A stretch of 32,931 bases of DNA from Holophagae bacterium (GTDB lineage Bacteria; Acidobacteriota; Thermoanaerobaculia; Thermoanaerobaculales; Sulfomarinibacteraceae). Of this stretch, positions 24,294 to 32,116 are shown piece after piece (positions within the stretch are counted from its first letter, which is position 1; every line of letters begins with the position of its first letter). The notes beneath the pieces were generated by a model. The model was given only the letters and a program-made list of their open reading frames with translations. It did no database searches and was not told the origin of the DNA. The stretch lies in the NCBI GenBank assembly GCA_030618605.1, contig JAUXDC010000007.1, forward strand, positions 1 to 32,931, in the 5' to 3' direction. Made by a program: the position numbers and the translations under genes.

Positions 24294-25364
24294 ATGAGTC
24301 TACGCTTCGCACTTGTCGGTTGCGGTCGGATCGCAAAAAAGCACGCTGAAATTCTGGCGGGCGGCCATGTTTCCGGCGCCGAGCTTGCGGCTGTGTGCGA
24401 CATCCGGGAGGACCGGGCCCGCCAATTCGGCCAGACCTACAATGTGCCGCACTTTCCAAGCCTCCAGAAAATGATGGATGCGCAGGCCGACATCGACGTT
24501 GTCTGTGTCTTGACCCCAAGTGGTCTTCACGCGGTCCATACCCTCGAACTGGCGCCGTTCGGCAAACATATTGTTGTCGAAAAGCCGATGGCCCTGACGG
24601 TTGACGATGCAGACCGGATGATCGAGGCCTGTGACCGCGAGGGGGTCCGGCTCTTTGTTGTTCAGCAGAACCGTTACAACCGTGCCGTGGTGCGGACCCG
24701 AGAAGCTCTGGAACGGGGCCGTTTCGGCCGCATCGTCATGGGCACAGTCCGGGTCCGATGGTGCCGCACCCAGGAGTATTTCGATCAGGATGCCTGGCGT
24801 GGTACCTGGGAGCTCGACGGTGGGGTCTTCGCCAATCAGGCCAGTCACCACGTCGACCTGCTGCAATGGATGTTGGGTGAGTGGGACACGGTCTTCGCCA
24901 AGGCGGGGACCCCACTGGTCGATATCGAAGCCGAAGACACCGGGGTGGCGGTCATCAAGTTCCGCAATGGTGCCCTGGGCATCGTCGAGGCGACAAATGC
25001 CACGCGACCCAATGATCTTGAAGGTTCGATGTCCCTGCTCGGAGAGCATGGATCTGTTGTGGTCGGAGGTTTTTCGGTCAACGAGGTGCAGACCTGGCAA
25101 TTTTCCGAAAGGGAGGCCGGCGACGAAGACGTGGTCGGAGGCGTTGGAGAACATCCGCCCGACGTCTACGGTTTCGGCCACATCCCCTACCTCGAACATG
25201 TCGTCGGCTGTATTCGGGGCGACCACCCCGCTCTGGTCGATGGCCTTGAAGGGCGCCGATCCATCGAGTTGATTTCCGCGATCTACGAGAGCATCGAGAC
25301 CGGCCGAGAGGTCTCCCTGCGGTTCAGACCCAAAGAGTGCCGCTTGGGGATTCCCCGTGTCTGA
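24294..25364 (+). CDS. Gfo/Idh/MocA family nucleotide-sugar 3-dehydrogenase (WbpB/WlbA or GnnA-like)
   Basis: The 356-aa oxidoreductase has the N-terminal Rossmann motif ALVGCGRIAKKHAEIL, the catalytic EKP motif (residues 96-98) and VVQQNRYN. MGTVRVRWCRTQEYFDQDAWRGTWELDGGVFANQASHHVDLLQWMLG follows, then FRNGALGIVEATNATRPNDLEGS. That middle block is very like WbpB, which oxidises C3 of UDP-GlcNAcA. GnnA, which acts on UDP-GlcNAc for diamino-lipid A, is a close alternative. The next genes encode an acetyltransferase and an aminotransferase, giving the full C3 oxidation, amination and acetylation logic. It overlaps the acetyltransferase by 8 bp. The WbpA-type 6-dehydrogenase is not in the window. 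Confidence 0.85.
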   Translation: MSLRFALVGCGRIAKKHAEILAGGHVSGAELAAVCDIREDRARQFGQTYNVPHFPSLQKMMDAQADIDVVCVLTPSGLHAVHTLELAPFGKHIVVEKPMALTVDDADRMIEACDREGVRLFVVQQNRYNRAVVRTREALERGRFGRIVMGTVRVRWCRTQEYFDQDAWRGTWELDGGVFANQASHHVDLLQWMLGEWDTVFAKAGTPLVDIEAEDTGVAVIKFRNGALGIVEATNATRPNDLEGSMSLLGEHGSVVVGGFSVNEVQTWQFSEREAGDEDVVGGVGEHPPDVYGFGHIPYLEHVVGCIRGDHPALVDGLEGRRSIELISAIYESIETGREVSLRFRPKECRLGIPRV

Positions 25365-25971
25365 AGCACGCACCTGCCGGATCTTTGCAGGGGTTGAGTT
25401 GGGCGAGGGCGTTGAGTTGGGGGATTTTGTCGTCATCGGACAGCCCGCCAAGGGTCAGCGGGAAGGCGATGCCGAAACCGTAATTGGCGCCGGGTCGGTC
25501 ATTCGCTCGCATACCGTGATCTATGCCGGCGCGCGGCTGGGCGAAAAATGTCAGACCGGACATGGCGCCTTGATTCGCGAGTACTCGACCCTGGGTGATG
25601 AAGTCAGCGTCGGCTCTCATGCGGTGATTGAACATCACGTTGAGATCGGCAATGGAGTCCGCATCCACTCCCAGGCCTTCGTGCCGGAATTTTCTATCCT
25701 TGAGGACCTCTGTTGGGTTGGACCCAACGCCGTCTTGACCAATGCCCGGTATCCACTGTCGGATGGTGTCAAGGAAGAATTGATCGGGCCGACTCTTCGC
25801 GAGGGCGCGATCGTCGGTGCCAATGCGACGCTGCTGCCCGGCGTTGTCATCGGCAGGAGGGCCCTGGTCGGCGCGGGCGCCGTTGTCACCGTCAATGTTC
25901 CCGACGGTGCGGTCGTTGCCGGCAACCCTGCCAGGATCATCAAGACGACGGCGGATCTACCGTATGAGTAA
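25357..25971 (+). CDS. Left-handed beta-helix nucleotide-sugar N-acetyltransferase (WbpD-like)
   Basis: The 204-aa protein consists of hexapeptide repeats: VELGEGVELGDFVVIG, VIGAGSVIRSHTVIYAGARLGEKCQTGHGALIREYSTLGDEVSVGSHAVIEHHVEIGNGVRIHS and LREGAIVGANATLLPGVVIGRRALVGAGAVVTVNVPDGAVVAGNPARII. This is the LbH acetyltransferase fold of WbpD, which uses acetyl-CoA to acetylate the 3-amino group of UDP-2-acetamido-3-amino sugars. The start is GTG inside the end of the dehydrogenase gene. A set of 7-bp arrays follows, before the aminotransferase. Serine or other sugar acetyltransferases are possible alternatives. Confidence 0.85.
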   Translation: MSEARTCRIFAGVELGEGVELGDFVVIGQPAKGQREGDAETVIGAGSVIRSHTVIYAGARLGEKCQTGHGALIREYSTLGDEVSVGSHAVIEHHVEIGNGVRIHSQAFVPEFSILEDLCWVGPNAVLTNARYPLSDGVKEELIGPTLREGAIVGANATLLPGVVIGRRALVGAGAVVTVNVPDGAVVAGNPARIIKTTADLPYE

Positions 25972-26124
25972 GCTGTTAACTATTAGCTTTTGGCCATTAG
26001 CAATACACGGCACGACTCTTGTGTGCAATACGGGCTGTAATTTTTCCGAATGAATTTGAATCGTCTCCAAGAACCTATCTTCGAGCTAAACGCTAAAAGC
26101 TAAAAGCTAACGGCTAATAGCTCG
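25971..26124. repeat. Pair of inverted 7-bp arrays (AGCTTTT / AAGCTAA) around a 77-bp core
   Basis: The left array (25971-26005) reads agctgtt, aactatt, agctttt, ggccatt, agcaata. The right array (26083-26124) reads gagctaa, acgctaa, aagctaa, aagctaa, cggctaa, tagctcg, which is the reverse complement type. The left arm aligns to the reverse complement of the right arm at about 26 of 34 positions. The left array starts on the last base of the acetyltransferase stop codon. No gene lies inside. Confidence 0.85.
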
Positions 26125-26176
26125 CAAATGGGGCAGGAATCTCTTTGCTTCCGGCTTCGCCGGGTTAGGATGGATC

Positions 26177-27280
26177 ATGCGTATCCCCATGGTCGACCTT
26201 CATGCACAATACCTCGAAATCAAAGAAGAGATTGACAACGCCATCGGCGAGGTCATCCAGAAATCTGCGTTCGTCCAGGGCCCGTTTGTTGAGAAATTTG
26301 AGGCATCGTTTGCGGACTTCGTCGGCACCAAACACTGCATCGGTGTCGGCAACGGAACCGACGCCCTGTTCATAGCACTCAAGGCCTTGGGGGTCGGTCC
26401 CGGCGATGAAGTGATTACGGCGGTCAACACTTTCGTTGCGACTCCGGAAGCGATCAGCTTGGCAGGCGCCCGGCCCGTGTTCTGCGATGTCGATCCCGAA
26501 ACCATGACGATCGACCCGGATCTGATCGAAGAGCGAATGACTGAGCGGACCCGGGCCATCGTGCCGGTCCATCTCTTCGGCCGGGTCGCCGCGATGGACC
26601 GGATTCTTGCCGAGGCCCGAAACCGTGGACTCAAGGTGGTCGAAGATGCTGCCCAGGCCCACGGTGCCCGGTTGGGCGATAGGGCGGCCGGCGCCTTCGG
26701 TGACGCTTCGACTCACAGTTTCTACCCCGGCAAGAATCTCGGCGCCTACGGGGATGCCGGAGCGATTCTTACCTCGGACGACGACGTCGCTGTCTGGGCC
26801 AGGAAGTTTGCCAACCACGGTCGGTCGACAAAATTCGGCCACGAATTCTCTGGGCTCAATTCACGGTTGGACGGGATTCAGGCGGCCGTTCTGTCGGTCA
26901 AACTCGTGTATCTGGAGAGATGGTGCGACCTGAGAAGGGAGCACGCCCGCAGCTACTCGCGTCTGTTGCAAGGCATCGAAGGTGTCGTCTGTCCCGAACT
27001 CCCCGAGGACGGTGAGCACGTCTTCCACCTCTATGTCATTCGTGCCCAGCGGCGGGATGCTCTGCGTGATCACCTTGCCTCGAGCGGCATTGCCACCGGG
27101 ATTCACTACCCCAAGACCATGGCCGACCTGACGGCTTACCGTGATCAGTGGGACGCCGATCGAGATTTTCCCGTCGCCACCAGGCTCCGTCGGGAAATTC
27201 TCTCCCTGCCCCTCTATCCCGAAATGACGGCTGAACAGATCGAGAGGGTCGTCGCGGAAATTCGAGAGTTCTACTTTTAG
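26177..27280 (+). CDS. DegT/DnrJ/EryC1/StrS aminotransferase (WbpE-like)
   Basis: The 367-aa PLP enzyme has MVDLHAQYLEIKEEID at its start, then GNGTDALFIALKALGVGPGDEVI, IVPVHLFGRVAAMD, the cofactor Asp region VVEDAAQAHGA (Asp 157) and the Schiff-base lysine in SFYPGKNLGAYGDAGA (Lys 186). These are the family signatures for sugar aminotransferases that aminate keto-sugar nucleotides with glutamate. With the adjacent 3-dehydrogenase and N-acetyltransferase, it would make a 3-amino-3-deoxy sugar (WbpE/GnnB role). QdtB/FdtB-type enzymes are an alternative. Its TAG overlaps the TAA of the convergent glycosyltransferase gene. Confidence 0.87.
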   Translation: MRIPMVDLHAQYLEIKEEIDNAIGEVIQKSAFVQGPFVEKFEASFADFVGTKHCIGVGNGTDALFIALKALGVGPGDEVITAVNTFVATPEAISLAGARPVFCDVDPETMTIDPDLIEERMTERTRAIVPVHLFGRVAAMDRILAEARNRGLKVVEDAAQAHGARLGDRAAGAFGDASTHSFYPGKNLGAYGDAGAILTSDDDVAVWARKFANHGRSTKFGHEFSGLNSRLDGIQAAVLSVKLVYLERWCDLRREHARSYSRLLQGIEGVVCPELPEDGEHVFHLYVIRAQRRDALRDHLASSGIATGIHYPKTMADLTAYRDQWDADRDFPVATRLRREILSLPLYPEMTAEQIERVVAEIREFYF

Positions 27281-28563
27281 GGGCCCGTTACGGTTTCGAA
27301 CACAGCAGCGAACTCCCGGGCCATGCGAATGTGAGAGTAGCGCTCGATTCGTGCTGGATCGCCTTTCCAGGCGATGGTTCCGGTTTTCTCAAATTCCTCC
27401 CACCATGCCGACAGTTGGTCTTCGAGCCGGTCGACCGAGGTGATCTGGAGGCCGGTCCCGGTGTCATCCAGAAGATCGCGCAAGGCGCCGGGACCACCCC
27501 CGAGGACCAGAATCGGCCTCCGGGCCGCCAGGTACTCGAAGACCTTGGCCGTCACAACGCCCGCCTCCCGAGATCCTCCCCAGTGAAGGAGCAGCAGGAC
27601 GTGGCTCCGTCGTTGGGCCCGAATCGCATCCTCGAAGGATCCCCACGGGACAAGATCGAGGAGATCTGCAACGCCATGCCGTTCGGCCATCGCCAGAAGC
27701 CACGGTTCGTGTTTGACAAAAAGCCGGATGCGGAAACGATTTCGGGGCAACCGGCCCCGCCGGATCAGGTTTCCGGCGGCTTCGAAGAGCAGGGAGGGAT
27801 CGCGCCTTCCCTGGTGGTAGGTGCCGGTATGGGTGATGGTGAAGGTCTCGGGCAGAGGCTCACCCGGGTTGACCAGATCGGGATCGAAACCGTTGAGTAC
27901 CCTATGAGTTGGCACGCCGGGATGGAGGGCTCGCAGCTCCTCGGCCAAGGGTTCGGAAACGGTGACCAGGGCGTCTGCCTTGCCGAGGGTCCGCCGCTCG
28001 TGGCGTTCGTCGACCGCACGCCGCCAGCGGGGCGCCGTCGAAAAACGATCATCGGACCACAGGTCGCGCAGATCGGCCACCCAGGGCAGGCCCCCGGCGG
28101 CTTTGATCTGTCCACCGGCGACATGGGCCGAGGGAGGTGGGGACGTTGTCAGTACGAGATCGAACGCTTGCTGTGCAATCGCCTCCCTTGCCGCCCTGTT
28201 CGCAATCGAAATCCACCCGCGATTGGTATCGGGGAAGGCCATAAAGCCTTTCAGAGTGTCGATCAACCGGGCCTTGAAGTGGAGTCCGGCCCTTGGTGCA
28301 GAGCCATCACCTGACACGAGGTCTTTCAGGGCGGCGCCCCTGTCCAGCCCCAGGGTGCGTTTGATCGTGACAGCCATGTCGGCATCGTCGGTTTCTATAA
28401 TGTCCGGTGTTTCGGGGTATCGGCTGGGGTGTCGAGGTGTCAGCACGGTTGTATGCCAGCCCTCAGCCGGCAGATATTTGACCAGTCCGCCCATGCGTAC
28501 CGCACCTGCCGACGGTGTCGGCGCGAAGTAGTAGGAGAAAATCAGAACCCTGCGCTGTCTCAC
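27277..28563 (-). CDS. Glycosyltransferase family 4 / group 1 (GT-B fold)
   Basis: The protein has 428 aa from the GTG at 28563 (VRQRRVLIFSYYFAPTPSAGAVRMGGLVKYL). The ORF-track start at 28668 would overlap the divergent sulfatase remnant, and a second GTG at 28581 is also possible. The N-terminal Rossmann domain has the SYYFAPTPSAGAVR pattern of WcaI/WbuB-like transferases. A donor-binding half follows, with ITHTGTYHQGRRDPSLLFEAA and EAGVVTAKVFEYLAARRPILVLGGGPGALRDLL. It would transfer a sugar, perhaps the diamino sugar made next door, to a lipid-linked surface glycan. Donor and acceptor are not shown by sequence. Confidence 0.85.
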   Translation of the reverse strand: MRQRRVLIFSYYFAPTPSAGAVRMGGLVKYLPAEGWHTTVLTPRHPSRYPETPDIIETDDADMAVTIKRTLGLDRGAALKDLVSGDGSAPRAGLHFKARLIDTLKGFMAFPDTNRGWISIANRAAREAIAQQAFDLVLTTSPPPSAHVAGGQIKAAGGLPWVADLRDLWSDDRFSTAPRWRRAVDERHERRTLGKADALVTVSEPLAEELRALHPGVPTHRVLNGFDPDLVNPGEPLPETFTITHTGTYHQGRRDPSLLFEAAGNLIRRGRLPRNRFRIRLFVKHEPWLLAMAERHGVADLLDLVPWGSFEDAIRAQRRSHVLLLLHWGGSREAGVVTAKVFEYLAARRPILVLGGGPGALRDLLDDTGTGLQITSVDRLEDQLSAWWEEFEKTGTIAWKGDPARIERYSHIRMAREFAAVFETVTGP

Positions 28564-28658
28564 CGAACCATTATCCCGCACTTCTCGCCGATTTTCGTCG
28601 GGAAGTTCGCCGGCACACGCTCTGGTACGATCGCGCCTGGAATGAAGAGACCATCCTG

Positions 28659-29401
28659 ATGCTGACAAAAAAATGGCCTGTCGTCACCCTTTGTGTGATC
28701 GGACTGATCATCGTCGTCGCCCTGTTTTTCCGGCCTGAACCAAAAGCCCGGCACGTGCTTCTGGTTGTTTTCGATACGCTTCGCGCGGATCGGATGTCGG
28801 TCTATGGGTACGAAAAAGAAACGACGCCCTTTTTGCAGCAGAGGAAAAATGGGAGGTCAATGCCGGAGAACGGGAATTTACGCCGGAAGACAGAAGGAGC
28901 CACGGAGCGGCCTACGACGCGGCCGTCCGGTATCTCGACGATGTCGCTCACGAAATTATCGACCTGCTGAAGGAGAAGAATATCCTCGATCAGACCCTGG
29001 TCATCGTGACCTCGGATCATGGTGACGGCCTGGGTTTCCATCAGGAAATGGGACATTCGATCAGCGTCTGGGAGGAACAGTTGGCAATTCCTCTTTTGAT
29101 CCGGTTCCCCAATGCACGACGTGGTGGTGAAGTCGTTTCAACCCCTGTTTCTCTCCTGGGCCTTGCGCCTTTCATTCTCGACAACCTCGGGGTGGAAAGG
29201 CCTGAGACATTGGCCGGGGTCCCGAGTCTTGAGACGAGTTCCGGAATCCGGGCCTGTGCCGACTATCGAAGTTATTTCTTTGATTCCAAAAGACACACCA
29301 ACGCAAAAATGGCTGAGCTCTACCCCGAACTCAGGCAGACCGTGCTTTCTCGTCACGTTGTGTACTGCGGACCGAATAAGTTGGTCAAATATGGTCCTTG
29401 A
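28659..29401 (+). pseudogene. Sulfatase remnant: N- and C-terminal parts joined by an internal deletion and frame change
   Basis: The start codes for a membrane anchor (MLTKKWPVVTLCVIGLIIVVALFF) and the sulfatase N-terminus ARHVLLVVFDTLRADRMSVYGYEKETTPFLQQ, with the metal-binding FDTLRAD. After about 28840 the frame changes, and frame +2 reads EKWEVNAGEREFTPED...AAYDAAVRYLDDVAHEIIDLLKEKNILDQTLVIVTSDHGDGLG, a typical sulfatase C-terminal half, to a TGA at 29401. The middle, roughly 200 or more residues including the Cys/Ser-x-Pro-x-Arg formylglycine site, is missing. A functional sulfatase cannot be made. An assembly error is the alternative to real gene decay. Confidence 0.8.
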
Positions 29402-29451
29402 CCGGGTGTGCCGAGGTCGATAACCTGGAACGGTCAAAGGAGACTGAGACA

Positions 29452-29934
29452 ATGTACTCAAGAATTCTGCGTTCATCCGTACTCGTGGCGGTGGTTCTCC
29501 TCTGTGGTGCTGCGGTCTTTTCAGCGGAGAGAGTCCGGCTCCGCTTCAACAAAACCATCGACTTCAAGCTTGATAAGGCCGTGGGACTCAGTGCCGAGGT
29601 GGGCCCCCTCTTTGTCGATACCGTTGAGTTCGAAAACCTGGGCGCCGGCACGACCAAGAGCAAGGTCTTTGGCGTCCTTCGTCGTTCCGGTTCGAGCGAC
29701 ACCACCATCACCCTGCGGTGTGCCTTCGAAGTGGAGAATCCCATTGATGACGAGTGGGATCTGACCGCGACCATTGAGTTCCTCGACTCAAAGGGCGCAC
29801 TGATCGACGTTGTTCGCTCCAGCCGTGATTTCGAGGGTGAGGCCGACACTTGGACCATCGACCACACGATACTCGGCTACGTCATCCCTCTGATCGATGA
29901 GGTCAAGATTGAACTCCGGGCGGAGGCTGACTGA
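29452..29934 (+). CDS. Secreted protein of unknown function, 160 aa
   Basis: The start was moved to the ATG at 29452, which has AGGAG about 9 bases upstream; the ORF-track start at 29398 lies at the end of the sulfatase remnant. The N-terminus MYSRILRSSVLVAVVLLCGAAVFSAERV is a good Sec signal peptide with cleavage after FSA. The mature part is about 135 residues, rich in beta-strand-like segments (LFVDTVEFENLG, TITLRCAFEVENP, WDLTATIEFLDSKGALIDVV). It would be a small periplasmic or secreted beta domain. I do not recognise the family. The adjacent minus-strand operon ends 15 bp away. Confidence 0.72.
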   Translation: MYSRILRSSVLVAVVLLCGAAVFSAERVRLRFNKTIDFKLDKAVGLSAEVGPLFVDTVEFENLGAGTTKSKVFGVLRRSGSSDTTITLRCAFEVENPIDDEWDLTATIEFLDSKGALIDVVRSSRDFEGEADTWTIDHTILGYVIPLIDEVKIELRAEAD

Positions 29935-29949
29935 AGAGCTGCCGAAGCG

Positions 29950-30270
29950 TCAGTTCTTCTCGATGACCACCGCGGTGCCGGTTACCAGAAGTTCGGCGGC
30001 GCCCTGCATCACCATTGAGGTTGTGAAACGCACGTTGATGACGGAGTTGGCGCCGAGTTCTCGTGCTTCGCTCATCATCCGATCGAGGGATTGTTCACGG
30101 CTTTCGGCCATCATCTTGGTGTACTCCGAGATCTCCCCACCAACGATGTTGCGGAAGGCGGCCAAGATGTCCTTGCCGACGTGGCGAGCTCGGATGGTAT
30201 TGCCGCGAACCAGCCCGAGAGTTCGAACAACGCGGTGGCCGGCGATCGACTCTGTGGTGACGATAATCAT
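29950..30270 (-). CDS. ybjQ: YbjQ/UPF0145 family protein
   Basis: The 106-aa protein reads MIIVTTESIAGHRVVRTLGLVRGNTIRARHVGKDILAAFRNIVGGEISEYTKMMAESREQSLDRMMSEARELGANSVINVRFTTS, the typical YbjQ sequence and length. The family is annotated as putative heavy-metal-binding and forms pentamers; its role is unknown. Its ATG overlaps the anti-sigma stop (ATGA), so it is translated with the ECF sigma/anti-sigma pair. That suggests a function in the same stress response, which is inference. Confidence 0.92.
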   Translation of the reverse strand: MIIVTTESIAGHRVVRTLGLVRGNTIRARHVGKDILAAFRNIVGGEISEYTKMMAESREQSLDRMMSEARELGANSVINVRFTTSMVMQGAAELLVTGTAVVIEKN

Positions 30271-30710
30271 TTTTCAATCTCCCGGTATGGATCAGTCTTC
30301 GCGGTGCGCCAGCGGTCCAACGCCACCGATGCAAACAGTAGTGCAACAGCGCCGAACCCTCCGAAGCCGAGGAACTTCTCGAACGCGCCGTCGGTATTCT
30401 GCCAGCCCTGGTAGAGACCGTAAGCAGTGATAATGAGCAGCCACAAGGTGGCGAGCAGCCATCCCATTGTGCGGCCGGCTTTGCTGAAACCTGTGCGTGG
30501 TGTCTCACGCCACTGATCGTCGGGCGGCTGGTGGATCGTGGTACTCATGGCGACCTCCCTGAGCTTTGTGAGCTCATCATATTGGGCGCGACAATGCGCG
30601 CAGTCCTCCAGGTGAATTCGGACCTTTTGTGCGGTGGATTGAATCAACTCGCGGTCGATGGCGCCGGACAAAAGACTTTCGTCGAAGCCGTGTGGGCAAG
30701 TTTCAGGCAT
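30267..30710 (-). CDS. Zinc-type anti-sigma factor (ZAS, zf-HC2) with two membrane helices
   Basis: The protein has 147 aa from the ATG at 30710, which has GGGGAGG upstream; the track ORF start at 31040 runs back inside the sigma gene. The N-terminus contains HLEDCAHC, the H-x3-C-x2-C zinc motif (His 33, Cys 37, Cys 40) of zinc anti-sigma factors. Two hydrophobic helices follow (TMGWLLATLWLLIITAYGLY and FLGFGGFGAVALLFASVAL). It should hold the upstream ECF sigma factor at the membrane and release it on an envelope or redox signal. It overlaps the sigma gene by 8 bp and ybjQ by 4 bp. Confidence 0.88.
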   Translation of the reverse strand: MPETCPHGFDESLLSGAIDRELIQSTAQKVRIHLEDCAHCRAQYDELTKLREVAMSTTIHQPPDDQWRETPRTGFSKAGRTMGWLLATLWLLIITAYGLYQGWQNTDGAFEKFLGFGGFGAVALLFASVALDRWRTAKTDPYREIEK

Positions 30711-31311
30711 CGTGCACCTCCCCGGCCGCGGGTTTTTTGTGGCGGGTGATGATGTCGCCCAATCTGCGTCGGGCCCGATGGAGACGTGACATGACGGTTC
30801 CTCGGGGCACCCCGAGGGTGTTGGCGATGTCGTCATAAGACAGATCGAGGTATTCGCGGAGGGTGATGATCTCGCGATCCGAAGTCGAGAGTTCTTGCAT
30901 CGACCGCCATAACAATCGTTGCATTTCATGGAGGGCGGCGATTGCTTCGGGACCGGGCACTGGATCGCGCGGTTCCACAATAATGTCGTCAAGTGAGAGG
31001 GCCTCGAGTCGCCTGGTCCGCTGCCGCCGTTTACGGTCACGAATCAGGTTGCGGGTGATCGTCAACAGCCACGGTTTGACGGTACGGTCGGTGTGAAACC
31101 GGTCGAGGGTGGTAAAAAACCGCAAGACCGCATCCTGGGCGAGGTCATGAGCTTCGTGTCGATCACCACAACCCTGGAGCGCAAAGATAAAAGCGATCCT
31201 CCGGCAATAAACCGCGAGTTCCTCCCGCGCCGGATCATCACCCCTTTGGGCGAGACGGATGGTGCGCGGCAACGGTGGTGCAATCGCTGGCAACGGCATG
31301 GCGAAGCTCAT
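30703..31311 (-). CDS. ECF-type RNA polymerase sigma factor
   Basis: This 202-aa sigma-70 family protein has region 2 (HEAHDLAQDAVLRFFTTLDRFH...VKPWLLTITRNLIRDRKRRQR) and region 4 (MQELSTSDREIITLREYLDLSYDDIANTLGVPRGTVMSRLHRARRRLGD), with no region 3, as in ECF factors. A basic linker lies between them. It is encoded with its zinc anti-sigma factor. A candidate ECF promoter ends about 9 bp upstream of the ATG, so the gene is probably autoregulated and its mRNA nearly leaderless if this ATG is used. A second ATG at 31299 is an alternative start. Confidence 0.93.
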   Translation of the reverse strand: MSFAMPLPAIAPPLPRTIRLAQRGDDPAREELAVYCRRIAFIFALQGCGDRHEAHDLAQDAVLRFFTTLDRFHTDRTVKPWLLTITRNLIRDRKRRQRTRRLEALSLDDIIVEPRDPVPGPEAIAALHEMQRLLWRSMQELSTSDREIITLREYLDLSYDDIANTLGVPRGTVMSRLHRARRRLGDIITRHKKPAAGEVHDA

Positions 31312-31319
31312 GCCTATTG

Positions 31320-31345
31320 TTACGCATCCGCCCGGGTTTCATTCC
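31320..31345 (-). promoter_or_regulatory. Candidate ECF-type promoter (GGAAT-N16-CGTAA)
   Basis: On the minus strand GGAAT is followed by 16 bases and then CGTAA, matching the general ECF pattern (GGAAC-like -35, CGTNA-like -10). It lies directly in front of the sigma gene, as expected for self-regulation. Confidence 0.5.
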
Positions 31346-31503
31346 ATGACATCTCAGCGCAAATGAAAAATGTCCGCGTTCAGCGGGACAGCTGCGCAGT
31401 CCGCTCAAAAATCCGATCCCAGGAAAACCCCAGCATTTCCCCAAGGATTTTTTCTGCCTCCCGACCGATATTGACTAAGGATCCTGAAGCCACATCGTTA
31501 ACC

Positions 31504-31527
31504 GCCGTCATGCTGTGGCACGACGGC
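31504..31527 (+). promoter_or_regulatory. Leader hairpin upstream of the secreted protein gene
   Basis: GCCGTC-A-TGC-TGTG-GCA-C-GACGGC forms a 9-bp stem with one mismatch. It lies 6 bases ahead of an AAGGAGG, so it may affect translation or mRNA stability. TTGACT lies about 30 bp further upstream, but no good -10 was seen. Confidence 0.4.
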
Positions 31528-31546
31528 ACAACTCAAGGAGGAAAAC

Positions 31547-32110
31547 ATGAAGGTACAAATTTCTCTTCGAACGTTGGCAGTCGCTGCGTGCGCTGCACTC
31601 ATGGTCATGCCGGTGTTTGCGGGCGACGGCGCCGGACTCGGCGGCAACAACGGAAACGGGGTCTGCACGCTCGACGGCGCCTGGCTCGGGAGTTCGCCAG
31701 CGTGGGCAACGTCTTGGACGATGGTTTATGGCGTAGATTCGCACTGGACAGGATCGATGTCGTTGCAGTTCATCGGAGGGGACCCCAGCTCCGGCGGGTT
31801 CTTCCCCGCCACGTCGCTGTCCAGCACCACGGGCACGTGGGTGCGAACCGGTCAGAGGACCTTCGATTACACCATGATTCACTACGGCCTCGCTGAGGGA
31901 GGCCAGGAGCCGGTATTTCTCGCGAAGCTATCAGGAGGCGTGGTCGTGACCGGGCAATGTGACTTTCTCGACGTCACCAATGGATCACTGGCCCTCTACC
32001 ACCCGACGCAGGATCCGTTCGGTGACGAACCCCCCATGTACGGGTGTATCCCAGACGGGAGCCTCTCGACCGCGCAGCGCATTCCGGTGCAGCCGCCCTG
32101 CGAGCCGTAG
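31547..32110 (+). CDS. Secreted protein of unknown function, 187 aa
   Basis: The protein has a clear Sec signal peptide (MKVQISLRTLAVAACAALMVMPVFAGD) with cleavage after VFA. The mature part is Gly/Ser-rich with scattered aromatics, starting GDGAGLGGNNGNGVCTLDGAWLGSSPAWATSWTMVYG, and has alternating beta-like strands (WTGSMSLQFIGG, TGTWVRTGQRTFDYTMIHYGL). Four Cys could form disulfides (CTLDG, QCDF, GCIP, PPCEP). AAGGAGG lies 8 bases before the ATG. It diverges from the ECF sigma gene and is followed by two terminators. I do not recognise the family. Confidence 0.75.
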   Translation: MKVQISLRTLAVAACAALMVMPVFAGDGAGLGGNNGNGVCTLDGAWLGSSPAWATSWTMVYGVDSHWTGSMSLQFIGGDPSSGGFFPATSLSSTTGTWVRTGQRTFDYTMIHYGLAEGGQEPVFLAKLSGGVVVTGQCDFLDVTNGSLALYHPTQDPFGDEPPMYGCIPDGSLSTAQRIPVQPPCEP

Positions 32111-32116
32111 CCTAAG

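Noticed and set aside
24300-25451. 383-aa minus-strand ORF opposite the dehydrogenase gene
   Set aside because: The plus strand encodes a clear Gfo/Idh protein; the minus frame has no recognisable motif.
30711-31040. N-terminal extension of the anti-sigma ORF
   Set aside because: It lies antisense-frame inside the sigma factor gene; the zinc motif follows closely after ATG 30710.
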